This document shows positions 7,199-13,159 of a stretch of DNA of 41,663 bases, piece by piece. The stretch's first letter is position 1, and the number at the start of each line of letters is the position of its first letter. The position numbers and the translations under genes are program-made. Source of the DNA: a virus; the IMG/VR virus record IMGVR_UViG_3300034013_000764, positions 1-41,663 of that record. One strand, 5' to 3'. The notes under the pieces are model-generated. The model did not search any database, was not told the DNA's origin, and was given only the letters and a program-made list of their open reading frames with translations.

Positions 7199-7226
7199 AT
7201 TGTACACAATTAGGGTATTATGTCAA
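7199..7226 (-). promoter_or_regulatory. Leftward promoter overlapping operator 1
   Basis: On the minus strand TTGACA (7226-7221), 16 bases, then TACAAT (7204-7199) is close to the sigma-70 consensus. It would drive the genes at 7174 and 7022. Its -35 box is the left half of the palindrome at 7221-7236, so operator binding should block it. Confidence 0.6.
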
Positions 7227-7236
7227 TTGAGTGACA
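7221..7236. promoter_or_regulatory. Operator 1 (TGTCAATTGAGTGACA)
   Basis: A 16-base imperfect palindrome (TGTCAA, four bases, GTGACA) ten bases before the start of the DNA-binding protein gene at 7246. It matches the perfect palindrome after that gene at 7453-7468, so the two look like sites for one regulator. Confidence 0.65.
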
Positions 7237-7245
7237 TAAACAATA

Positions 7246-7437
7246 ATGGATAGAACTACATACAAAGGCAAAGATTATCTAACTACGGCGCAAGTGGACG
7301 AATACTACAAGGTCAATGAGCGTCAGCTAAGATATTGGCAGCAAAAGGGTTTGATTAAATCGATTGCTATACCTGGATTTGCTAACACTAAGTTTTATGA
7401 GATCGAAGAACTTCTCAAAGTAATTAAACGAAAATAA
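7246..7437 (+). CDS. MerR/excisionase-like DNA-binding protein, likely switch regulator
   Basis: A 63-residue protein of about the size of a lone winged helix-turn-helix. LTTAQVDEYYKVNERQLRYW followed by QQKGLIKSI is the classic MerR-type pattern (recognition helix, RxLRYWxxxGLI), ending with a Tyr-containing wing and a helix EELLKVIKRK. The gene lies between two copies of the same palindrome, each overlapping a promoter -35 box, so it probably represses both directions and itself. ATG 7246 has no clear ribosome-binding site, so the operator at 7221 may also limit its expression. Confidence 0.75.
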   Translation: MDRTTYKGKDYLTTAQVDEYYKVNERQLRYWQQKGLIKSIAIPGFANTKFYEIEELLKVIKRK

Positions 7438-7452
7438 AAAGAAATTAATTAT

Positions 7453-7468
7453 TGTCAATCGGTTGACA
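7453..7468. promoter_or_regulatory. Operator 2 (TGTCAATCGGTTGACA)
   Basis: A perfect palindrome with six-base arms and a four-base centre, immediately after the MerR-like gene. It shares TGTCAA-N4-(T/G)TGACA with operator 1. Its right arm TTGACA is the -35 of the rightward promoter. Confidence 0.7.
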
Positions 7469-7492
7469 AAAAATGATTTAGATGGGAATATT
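7463..7492 (+). promoter_or_regulatory. Rightward promoter of the 7567-15118 operon
   Basis: TTGACA (7463-7468), 18 bases, then AATATT (7487-7492). The -35 is a perfect consensus and is embedded in operator 2. About 70 bases of leader (7500-7566) precede the first gene. I see no terminator or riboswitch-like structure there. Confidence 0.6.
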
Positions 7493-7566
7493 AAAACTGT
7501 GAAAAGGGAGCCCGTCAAAGCAATCCCTAATCATAGTCCCTAACAGACGAAAGGTAAATTAGGATC

Positions 7567-7872
7567 ATGAATAGTACACTAACTAAAAAGATAGAGTTCC
7601 TAAACAGCCGTTTTAGCTGCTTGGATAATCAGTTGAAAGACAGATTCCTCTCTGATTTCGAACGCCAAGAAATCATTAGCAATCGCAATCAGGTCGAGAA
7701 AGATATTGACTCGCTAGAGCGAGCCGAAAAAGAATCTATTTGCGAGCTTTATTATGATCAACGTTATCAATTTGCCCTCAAGCACGATCACGAAAAAGAA
7801 GCAGAAGCAATTTTGCAAGAACGCATAGACCTTAATTATGAGCTGATCAAGAACAGGAGTATGTCTAAATGA
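7567..7872 (+). CDS. Hypothetical coiled-coil protein, first gene of rightward operon
   Basis: A 101-residue, highly charged, predicted all-helical protein (FERQEIISNRNQVEKDIDSL and similar). No domain recognised. As the first gene after the controlled rightward promoter it is likely expressed early. Its stop overlaps the next start as ATGA. Confidence 0.75.
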   Translation: MNSTLTKKIEFLNSRFSCLDNQLKDRFLSDFERQEIISNRNQVEKDIDSLERAEKESICELYYDQRYQFALKHDHEKEAEAILQERIDLNYELIKNRSMSK

Positions 7873-8033
7873 CACCAGAAGAAGAATTTTTAGCGATTGA
7901 AGAAACGATTAAATGGCTCGAAGCAAACGCTGCTAAATTTAAGATTCCAGAGCATTACGCTAAATACCTAGCAAGTAATTTAGCGAGACAAAAAGACGTA
8001 TTAAACACGCTTACAATTAAAAAAAGTATTTAA
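7869..8033 (+). CDS. Small hypothetical protein
   Basis: A 54-residue protein whose ATG overlaps the previous stop (ATGA). It is predicted helical (EEFLAIEETIKWLEANAAKF) with a basic C-terminus. It fills the gap between 7872 and 8047 in the operon, and coupling is the main support. Function unknown. Confidence 0.65.
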   Translation: MTPEEEFLAIEETIKWLEANAAKFKIPEHYAKYLASNLARQKDVLNTLTIKKSI

Positions 8034-8046
8034 CGAAAGGAACAAA

Positions 8047-8367
8047 ATGAACGAATCAATAACAATAAATGGCGAAGTGTATTACAAAAATCCACCAACA
8101 GAAGCCACTGGAGATATTAAAATTTGCGTTTTGCAAAGAGGGCACGTTCTGATTGGGCGATTTGAAAGAGATGGCTCTGAGTGCAAATTGCACAATGCCT
8201 CGGTTATTAGATCTTGGGGCACTTCAAGGGGGCTTGGAGAGCTTGCACAAAATGGCCCTTTAACAAATACAAAATTGGATAAATGTAACGGACTCGTTGA
8301 ATTTGATTACTTAACAGTTGTTTTCACCTTATCAGCCGAGGAATCAAAATGGCTAAACGTACTATAA
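8047..8367 (+). CDS. Conserved phage protein paired with glycine-rich genes
   Basis: A 106-residue protein with GAAAGGAAC as ribosome-binding site. The core KICVLQRGHVLIGRFERDG, then RSWGTSRGLGELAQNGP, resembles small phage proteins of the DUF6948 type. From memory, genes of this type are often found just upstream of (Gly-X)n glycine-rich genes, as here; this is unverified. Its last 19 bases overlap the first glycine-rich gene, implying coupled translation and perhaps a shared function. Confidence 0.7.
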   Translation: MNESITINGEVYYKNPPTEATGDIKICVLQRGHVLIGRFERDGSECKLHNASVIRSWGTSRGLGELAQNGPLTNTKLDKCNGLVEFDYLTVVFTLSAEESKWLNVL

Positions 8368-8591
8368 ATTTTGAGGTGAATCAAAATTCCTATAACTACG
8401 GCTTTGGCTCAGGCGATGGCTCAGGCAATGGCTTTGGTGATGGCTTAGGCTCAGGCGATGGCTTTGGTTCAGGCGATGGCTTTGGCTATGGCAACGGTTA
8501 CGGCTCAGGCTCAGGCGATGGCTTAGACTATGGCTTTGGTGATGGCTCAGGCTATGGCTCAGGCTATGGCTACGTCAACGGCGATGGCTAA
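8349..8591 (+). CDS. Glycine-rich (Gly-X)n protein, copy 1 of 7
   Basis: An 80-residue protein. It has the constant head MAKRTINFEVNQNSY and then a tail of alternating glycine with S, D, N, Y, F or L. The tail is encoded by GGC-NNN hexamers, mostly GGC TCA, GGC GAT, GGC TTT and GGC TAT. It starts inside the preceding gene (19-base overlap), unlike the other copies, which follow a 22-23-base spacer. There is no signal peptide, membrane span or catalytic motif. Alternating Gly-X favours flexible or silk-like beta structure; function unknown. Confidence 0.8.
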   Translation: MAKRTINFEVNQNSYNYGFGSGDGSGNGFGDGLGSGDGFGSGDGFGYGNGYGSGSGDGLDYGFGDGSGYGSGYGYVNGDG

Positions 8592-8614
8592 AACCCTAAA
8601 CTCATTAAACAAAA

Positions 8615-8884
8615 ATGGCTAAACGTACTATAAATTTTGAGTTAAATCAAAATTCCTATGACAAGGGCTTTGGCGATGGCTTTGGCTCAGGCTATGGCTC
8701 AGGCTTTGGCAATGGTTCAGGTTACGGCGATGGCTCAGGCTATGGCAATGGTTCAGGTTACGGCTCAGGCTTTGGCTATGATGGCGATGGTTATGGCGAT
8801 GGCTATGGTGATGGCTCAGACTATGGCTGTGGTGATGGCTCAGGCTATGGCTCAGGCTATGGCTACGTCAATGGTAACGGCTAG
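8615..8884 (+). CDS. Glycine-rich (Gly-X)n protein, copy 2 of 7
   Basis: An 89-residue paralog. The head is MAKRTINFELNQNSY and the tail is built from GYGSGFGNGSGYGDG-type units with S, Y, D, N, F. The ending YGSGYGYVNGNG matches copy 1 (YGSGYGYVNGDG), so copies 1 and 2 are the closest pair at the 3' end. It is preceded by the conserved A-rich spacer without a Shine-Dalgarno sequence. Confidence 0.8.
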   Translation: MAKRTINFELNQNSYDKGFGDGFGSGYGSGFGNGSGYGDGSGYGNGSGYGSGFGYDGDGYGDGYGDGSDYGCGDGSGYGSGYGYVNGNG

Positions 8885-8906
8885 TACCTTAAACAAATTA
8901 AACAAA

Positions 8907-9167
8907 ATGACTAAACGTACTATAAATTTTGACGATAATCAAAATTCCTACGGTTCAGGCGATGACTATGGCGATGGCTTTGGCTCAGGCTATGGCTTAG
9001 GCTATGGCAATGGTGACGGCGATGGCTCAGGCTATGGCAATGGTCGTGGCGATGGCTTTGGCTCAGGCTTTGGCTCAGGCTATGGCAATGGTGACGGCTC
9101 AGGCTATGGCAATGGTCGTGGCGATGGTGACGGTTGGGGCGATGGCTGGAACAACGACAACGGCTAA
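8907..9167 (+). CDS. Glycine-rich (Gly-X)n protein, copy 3 of 7
   Basis: An 86-residue paralog with head MTKRTINFDDNQNSY. I placed the start at ATG 8907 from the head shared by all copies; the same frame is open much further upstream, but only as an out-of-frame reading of copy 2. The tail includes the internal repeat SGYGNGRGDG twice, introducing Arg, and ends in WGDGWNNDNG. Confidence 0.8.
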   Translation: MTKRTINFDDNQNSYGSGDDYGDGFGSGYGLGYGNGDGDGSGYGNGRGDGFGSGFGSGYGNGDGSGYGNGRGDGDGWGDGWNNDNG

Positions 9168-9189
9168 TACCCTTAACTCATTAAACAAA

Positions 9190-9438
9190 ATGGCTAAACG
9201 TACTATAAATTTTGAGTTAAATCAAAGTTCTTACGGCAACGATGGCAACGGCAACGGCAACGGCTGCGGCTGCGGCTGCGGTTATGGTGACGATGGTGAC
9301 GGTTATGGTGACGGTTATGGCTTTGGCGATGGTGACGGCTATGGCAATGGTTATGGTGACGATGGTAACGGTAATGGCGATGGCTATGGTTATGATGGTA
9401 ATGGCTTTGGCTATGGCGACAATTACGGCAACGACTAA
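9190..9438 (+). CDS. Glycine-rich (Gly-X)n protein, copy 4 of 7
   Basis: An 82-residue paralog with head MAKRTINFELNQSSY, starting at ATG 9190 by alignment with the other copies. The tail is poorer in Ser and richer in Asp and Asn, with a GCGCGCGYG run carrying three Cys residues. It ends GYGDNYGND. An antisense open frame across it is an artefact of the repeat. Confidence 0.8.
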   Translation: MAKRTINFELNQSSYGNDGNGNGNGCGCGCGYGDDGDGYGDGYGFGDGDGYGNGYGDDGNGNGDGYGYDGNGFGYGDNYGND

Positions 9439-9461
9439 AACCCTAAACAAATCAAACAAAA

Positions 9462-9731
9462 ATGGCTAAACGTACTATAAATTTTGATGAAAATCAAAAT
9501 TCCTACGGCGATGGCTCAGGTTGTGGTGACGGTTATGGTTTAGGCTACGGCTCAGGCGATGGCTTTGGTGACGGCTATGGCAATGGTTGCGGTAATGGCT
9601 ATGGTGATGGTCATGGCGATAACTTTGGTGACGGTGACGGTTGTGGCGATGGCTTTGGTGATGGCGATGGTATAGACGGTGACGGTTATGGCTCAGGCTA
9701 TGGCTACGGTTGGGGTGACGGCGATGGCTAA
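9462..9731 (+). CDS. Glycine-rich (Gly-X)n protein, copy 5 of 7
   Basis: An 89-residue paralog with head MAKRTINFDENQNSY. The tail contains Cys and His in addition to D, Y, F, N, S (GDGHGDNFGDGDGCGDG) and ends YGYGWGDGDG. The spacer before it is 23 bases and Shine-Dalgarno-free. Confidence 0.8.
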   Translation: MAKRTINFDENQNSYGDGSGCGDGYGLGYGSGDGFGDGYGNGCGNGYGDGHGDNFGDGDGCGDGFGDGDGIDGDGYGSGYGYGWGDGDG

Positions 9732-9753
9732 TACCCTAAACAAATTAAACAAA

Positions 9754-10026
9754 ATGACTAAACGTACTATAAATTTTGAGGTGAATCAAAATTCCCACGG
9801 CTACGGCAACAGCAACAGCTGGGGCGATGGTTATGGTGATGGTTGTGGTGATGGCAACGGTTGCGGTGGTGGTGGCTGGGGTGATGGTTATGGTGATAGT
9901 CATGGCGATGGTTGTGGCTTAGGCTACGGCTCAGGCGATGGCTTTGGTGACGGCTATGGCTATGGCAATGGTGACGGCGATGGTTATGGCTGGGGCGGCG
10001 GTTATGGTGATAATGGTTATGGCTAA
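9754..10026 (+). CDS. Glycine-rich (Gly-X)n protein, copy 6 of 7
   Basis: A 90-residue paralog with head MTKRTINFEVNQNSH, starting at ATG 9754 by alignment. The tail opens with an unusual GNSNSWGDG segment, has Trp, Cys and His, and includes a GGGG run (CGGGGWGDG). It ends YGDNGYG. Confidence 0.8.
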   Translation: MTKRTINFEVNQNSHGYGNSNSWGDGYGDGCGDGNGCGGGGWGDGYGDSHGDGCGLGYGSGDGFGDGYGYGNGDGDGYGWGGGYGDNGYG

Positions 10027-10048
10027 AACTCTAAACAAATTAAACAAA

Positions 10049-10315
10049 ATGGCTAAACGTACTATAAATTTTGAGGTGAATCAAAATTCCCACGGCTTAG
10101 GCTCAGGTTGTGGCTATGGCGATGGTTGTGGTTATGGTCATGGCGATGGTTGTGGCGATGGCTTAGGCTATGGCAATGGTGACGGCTCAGGCTATGGCAA
10201 TGGTCGTGGCGATGGCGATGGCGATGGTTATGGCTGGTGCGGCGGTTATGGTTACGGCGATGGCTGGGGCGATGGCTATGGTTATGGCGATGGTGACGGG
10301 GGATATTGCAACTAG
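10049..10315 (+). CDS. Glycine-rich (Gly-X)n protein, copy 7 of 7
   Basis: An 88-residue paralog with head MAKRTINFEVNQNSH, starting at ATG 10049. The tail carries several Cys residues spaced among Gly (GSGCGYGDGCGYGHGDGCGDG) and the SGYGNGRGDGDG unit shared with copy 3. It ends GDGGYCN, departing from the repeat. A short terminator-like hairpin follows at 10329. Confidence 0.8.
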   Translation: MAKRTINFEVNQNSHGLGSGCGYGDGCGYGHGDGCGDGLGYGNGDGSGYGNGRGDGDGDGYGWCGGYGYGDGWGDGYGYGDGDGGYCN

Positions 10316-10328
10316 TGATGTTGCAGTA

Positions 10329-10350
10329 GCTCTTCAAGAGCCTTGTTTTT
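10329..10350 (+). terminator. Weak intrinsic terminator after the glycine-rich array
   Basis: GCTCT (10329-10333), a three-base loop, AGAGC (10337-10341), then C and TTGTTTTT (10343-10350). The stem has only five pairs, so it probably attenuates rather than stops transcription into the downstream genes. Confidence 0.45.
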
Positions 10351-10378
10351 GAATAATACCCTAAACAAATTAAACAAA

Positions 10379-10609
10379 ATGACACAAAACCCACTATACG
10401 TAGATCATAAAATCAATCAGCTCGAAAAAGAGCGTATGCAATGGAAACCAGAAAACTCTAGACCAATTCCTGTTATTGAAGCAGAGCTCAGAAGCTACAG
10501 AGCCATTCAGTCTGGCAATCACAACAATGCAGAATTTACACATACATTTATAAACGGAGGACAACATGGACAAAGAAACACTACAAACAAGCTATATGAC
10601 AGTAATTAA
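10379..10609 (+). CDS. Hypothetical protein using the array leader
   Basis: A 76-residue protein starting at ATG 10379, directly after the same spacer that precedes the glycine-rich genes, but with an unrelated sequence (MTQNPLYVDHKINQLEKERM). It is helical and charged. Its final part overlaps the next gene by 44 bases, and the ribosome-binding site of that gene (GGAGG) lies inside it. Function unknown. Confidence 0.7.
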   Translation: MTQNPLYVDHKINQLEKERMQWKPENSRPIPVIEAELRSYRAIQSGNHNNAEFTHTFINGGQHGQRNTTNKLYDSN

Positions 10610-10832
10610 GGAGCTTGAAAGGCTTGAGAATGAGCTAGAGGCTGCACAAGAAGAAGAAAATGACTTTGTCTCTCTAACCGACCATAAAACCTACGGCTCC
10701 ATTGAATCTCAAAGAGAGGCTTATTTAGCTATTAAATTTCCAAATATAGGCTCAAAGAAAAAGCTAATCAAACAAGCTCAACGCCGCCGTGAGTACTACA
10801 GAGACATGATAACGCTCTACGCAAGCAAATAA
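10566..10832 (+). CDS. Hypothetical coiled-coil protein
   Basis: An 88-residue, highly charged helical protein (MTVIKELERLENELEAAQEE) with a strong GGAGG site before ATG 10566. No domain recognised. The 130 bases between it and the ssDNA-binding gene hold no gene, only a leader with a small CGTC/GACG inverted repeat near 10872-10887. Confidence 0.75.
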   Translation: MDKETLQTSYMTVIKELERLENELEAAQEEENDFVSLTDHKTYGSIESQREAYLAIKFPNIGSKKKLIKQAQRRREYYRDMITLYASK

Positions 10833-10961
10833 ATTTAGGCGGGTTGGTAAACCCTAAACCAAAGCTTCCACGTCGGACATTAGACGTTTATAAACTAGAA
10901 TGTCAGCGAGAAGGGGAACTTGCGCCAAATCCCCATTAATTACACGCAAAGGGAAAATACA

Positions 10962-11528
10962 ATGAACTTTTTTGATCCAAATTACCAATTACCAAACCAA
11001 AAAGACCAATTTCTAAAATTTACAGCAGGAACAAACAAATTTCGCTTTATTGGCTTGCCTGTCACTGGTTATGAATACTTCGTGAAACTAGAAGACAAAA
11101 CGATGAAGCTAACCAGACTCGAAAAGAATCCATTTACATTTGAAGAGTTGGCAATGTTGCCACCTTCCAAACCTGGACAAAAGCCCCAATATTTTATGGC
11201 TTGCTGTGTCTATGACTACAACTCAGACAGCTTCAAAATACTGTCCTTAACTCAAATCGGCTTACTTAAGAGCATCAGAGAATATATCAATAATCCTGAC
11301 TACGGCGTTCAAATCGAAGGCTACGACTTCACCGTTACGAAGAAAGGGGAAGGGATAAAAACCGAATATTCTATTATTCCTAGTCCTCCAAAGCCACTAG
11401 CCAAGGCTATTGCTGAAAGAGCAAAAACTTTACAATACGATTTAAATAAATTGTTTGATGATGAATACCCAGCTGATTCTTTTCCGTTTGAAGGCAAAGT
11501 CAGAGAGGAGCTGTTGAAAAATGGATAG
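10962..11528 (+). CDS. gp32-like single-stranded DNA-binding protein
   Basis: A 188-residue protein that would coat ssDNA during replication and recombination. The opening QFLKFTAGTNKFRFIGLPVT followed by GYEYF, the middle YFMACCVYDYNSDSFKILSL, and YDFTVTKKGEGIKTEYSIIP then PPKPL follow the layout of phage gp32-like ssDNA-binding proteins (OB-fold core with basic patches). The C-terminus is acidic (FDDEYPADSFPFEG), as expected for a partner-binding tail. ATG 10962 has AAAGGG upstream; in-frame codons from 10920 lack a site. Confidence 0.75.
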   Translation: MNFFDPNYQLPNQKDQFLKFTAGTNKFRFIGLPVTGYEYFVKLEDKTMKLTRLEKNPFTFEELAMLPPSKPGQKPQYFMACCVYDYNSDSFKILSLTQIGLLKSIREYINNPDYGVQIEGYDFTVTKKGEGIKTEYSIIPSPPKPLAKAIAERAKTLQYDLNKLFDDEYPADSFPFEGKVREELLKNG

Positions 11529-11910
11529 AGAAATAATATTTAGAGGGAAAACCAACTCTGGAAATTGGGCTTATGGCTCATTGTTAACTGATATTGATGA
11601 TGCTTTAAACTATGCACGGAAACAGAAAGACTATTTCAACACACTATTGATTGCTGCCAGCAAGGCGACCAGAGAAGAACATTTTGAAGAAGAAAACAAA
11701 TCTCTTAAAAGAAAGCTTGAACTTGCAGAGCGGGAATTGAAGCAATGTAAGGGTTTGAATGTTCGCTTAACTGGTGTTTTGGCCAGCGTTAACAATATTG
11801 AAATTTGTAAACATTGTGGCGGCGATGGCGGTTTTGATGCGGGCGAAGATTCTTGTGAATGCCCTGTTTGTGGCGGTTCTGGATACGTAAAAATAGAGGT
11901 GAAAAATTGA
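11521..11910 (+). CDS. YopX-like N-terminus fused to coiled coil and zinc finger
   Basis: A 129-residue protein. Residues 1-22 (MDREIIFRGKTNSGNWAYGS and following) match the start of YopX-family phage proteins, which normally continue for over 100 residues. Here they lead into a coiled coil (about 55-80) and then a Cys-rich knuckle, CKHCGGDGGF...CECPVCGGSG (about 97-122), of the DnaJ CxxCxGxG type, likely binding one zinc. This looks like a module swap. It overlaps the ssDNA-binding gene by eight bases. Confidence 0.7.
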   Translation: MDREIIFRGKTNSGNWAYGSLLTDIDDALNYARKQKDYFNTLLIAASKATREEHFEEENKSLKRKLELAERELKQCKGLNVRLTGVLASVNNIEICKHCGGDGGFDAGEDSCECPVCGGSGYVKIEVKN

Positions 11911-12071
11911 CCAATCAAGAAAAACAGAAATTGCTTGAGCGAATGAGGCGCAATTTGCTCGAACTTACTCACGGCGAAAGCAATCCACATGTCAACGATT
12001 TAGCTCTTTTGGCATTAGAAGCGTTGTCAAAATTACTATTCCTGATTGGGAGACAAGAAGCAAATGAATGA
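11907..12071 (+). CDS. Small hypothetical protein
   Basis: A 54-residue protein starting at TTG 11907, which overlaps the preceding stop (TTGA) and has GAGGTG about eight bases upstream. An in-frame ATG at 11859 would run far into the previous gene and is unlikely. It is helical and Leu-rich (LALLALEALSKLLFL near the end, amphipathic rather than clearly membrane-spanning). It overlaps the lysozyme start by eight bases. Confidence 0.6.
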   Translation: MTNQEKQKLLERMRRNLLELTHGESNPHVNDLALLALEALSKLLFLIGRQEANE

Positions 12072-12762
12072 ATACTATTACGCTGACTTACTCAAAAGTC
12101 GAATGCTTAATGAAAAAGTACAATTGCGCTTGATTGAAAGATGGATTCAATACAAACAAAATCGTCTGTTCGGTAAAAGGTTGATTTGTGCCACTACTGT
12201 AATTGGATTGTTAGCAATATTTGCTTTTGTGGGTTGCAGTAAGATTCCACCAGCAGAAGCTAATAAGGTACTAAAACAAGAAAGAGCCGAAAGGGTTAAG
12301 TCTCACGGCTCAATCAAGGTAAAAGAGATTAGCTCTCCATTTATACCATATCTTCAGCCACTAGCCAAAAAATATCACAAATCATTCAACCTCTCAGAGC
12401 GTGAAATGGCTAAATATTTAGCGGCTTTGTTGAAAAATGAAACTGGCAATTCTAAGCGGTTTGTTCCAAAGTCAAAGAACCATAAATATTTGCAATTGGG
12501 AGATGGTGGGAATGGTTGCCATGCATGGCAGATAGATAAACGCTGGCATAAAGGTTGGTTTAAATTAACAACGTTTGAAGAGTCTGGAGATTATGCCATT
12601 AGCAAAGTGCTTTTAGTAGGGTATCAAAGAGCTAAGGCTAAAGGGATAGCAGACCCTCATAGAGCCGCTTTAACATACTACAACTCTGGACAATTCAAAG
12701 ACAAATATTCAACACATTATTACGGACAAAGGGCTCTTAGAGCATGGAAAGGAATAGCATGA
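12064..12762 (+). CDS. Membrane-anchored lysozyme-like endolysin
   Basis: A 232-residue protein. A basic N-terminus precedes one hydrophobic segment (about 40-58, ICATTVIGLLAIFAFVGCS), which could be a signal-anchor-release segment or a weak lipobox. The catalytic domain (about 95-230) has KNETGN with the probable catalytic Glu126, then GDGGNGCHAWQID and LTYYNSG, the order seen in lysozyme/transglycosylase-fold enzymes that cut peptidoglycan glycan strands. ATG 12064 is chosen over TTG 12046. It lies among early-type small genes, away from the leftward lysis candidates. Confidence 0.75.
   Translation: MNEYYYADLLKSRMLNEKVQLRLIERWIQYKQNRLFGKRLICATTVIGLLAIFAFVGCSKIPPAEANKVLKQERAERVKSHGSIKVKEISSPFIPYLQPLAKKYHKSFNLSEREMAKYLAALLKNETGNSKRFVPKSKNHKYLQLGDGGNGCHAWQIDKRWHKGWFKLTTFEESGDYAISKVLLVGYQRAKAKGIADPHRAALTYYNSGQFKDKYSTHYYGQRALRAWKGIA
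12691..12762 (+). repeat. Direct repeat A, end of lysozyme gene
   Basis: These 72 bases match 13111-13182 at 64 positions, exactly 420 bases apart. The repeat covers the last 23 codons and stop of the lysozyme gene and the coupled start of the next gene. Confidence 0.9.
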
Positions 12763-12980
12763 AATTAGTAATAACTATAGAATCTAAACAAAGTAGTGTT
12801 TCCATGGCAGAGTTACAAGAAGCCTTAAAGGATTTAGGGCTCGAATTAGGTTTAGTTGCTTTCCCCGCTGTAGCACAATACTTAGTATCTGAAGTTGACT
12901 TGCGGGAGATCAAAGAAAACTGTACAAGCGTTGAAGAGTGTATTAAGTATATTGAAAAAGAAGGAGCGAGAAACAGATGA
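12759..12980 (+). CDS. Small hypothetical protein
   Basis: A 73-residue protein starting at ATG 12759 and overlapping the lysozyme stop as ATGA. The ribosome-binding region (GGAAAGGA) is inside the lysozyme gene. The sequence KLVITIESKQSSVSMAELQE suggests a beta strand followed by helices. Function unknown. Confidence 0.7.
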   Translation: MKLVITIESKQSSVSMAELQEALKDLGLELGLVAFPAVAQYLVSEVDLREIKENCTSVEECIKYIEKEGARNR

Positions 12981-13159
12981 AAACACTCACCCGAGAAGAC
13001 ATACAAATACTTGAGGACATTTACGAAGAAATGCTTAAGCAAGAGGATAAAGAATTTGCGGATGATAGAAATTACAAAGCAATACGCAAAAAGTTGAAAG
13101 ATTTTATTGACAGTTCAAAGACAAATACTCAACACATTATTACGGACAAAGGGCTTTAA
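12977..13159 (+). CDS. Small hypothetical protein with tail from repeated lysozyme DNA
   Basis: A 60-residue helical, charged protein coupled as ATGA to the previous gene. Its last 14 or so residues (SSKTNTQHIITDKGL) are encoded by the second copy of the lysozyme-end repeat read in a different frame. The original C-terminus was therefore probably replaced when the repeat arrived. Confidence 0.65.
   Translation: MKTLTREDIQILEDIYEEMLKQEDKEFADDRNYKAIRKKLKDFIDSSKTNTQHIITDKGL

Larger units (their letters stand above)
8349..10378 (+). repeat. Seven-copy tandem gene array with conserved leaders
   Basis: Seven units of about 266-290 bases, each made of a near-identical start (GCTAAACGTACTATAAATTT after the ATG), a variable GGC-NNN hexamer tract and a 22-23-base spacer of the form ACCCTAAACAAATTAAACAAA. 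After copy 7 the same spacer (about 10357-10378) leads into an unrelated gene. The conserved starts and spacers, against variable repeat bodies, indicate tandem gene duplication plus repeat slippage. Confidence 0.9.

Noticed and set aside
9217-9459. Antisense open frame opposite glycine-rich copy 4 encoding a hydrophobic Ile/Val/Ala/Thr-rich protein
   Set aside because: It is the reverse reading of the GGC/GAT hexamer repeats and has no start signal of its own; repeat DNA is open in several frames by composition.
8349-10378. CRISPR array or diversity-generating retroelement target
   Set aside because: The repeats are coding units of about 270-290 bases with hexamer tails; there are no 20-40-base spacers and no reverse transcriptase gene anywhere in the genome.
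10062-10394. Antisense His/Arg/Asn-rich open frame opposite copy 7
   Set aside because: Another compositional shadow of the repeat, with no ribosome-binding site and no conservation across the other copies.
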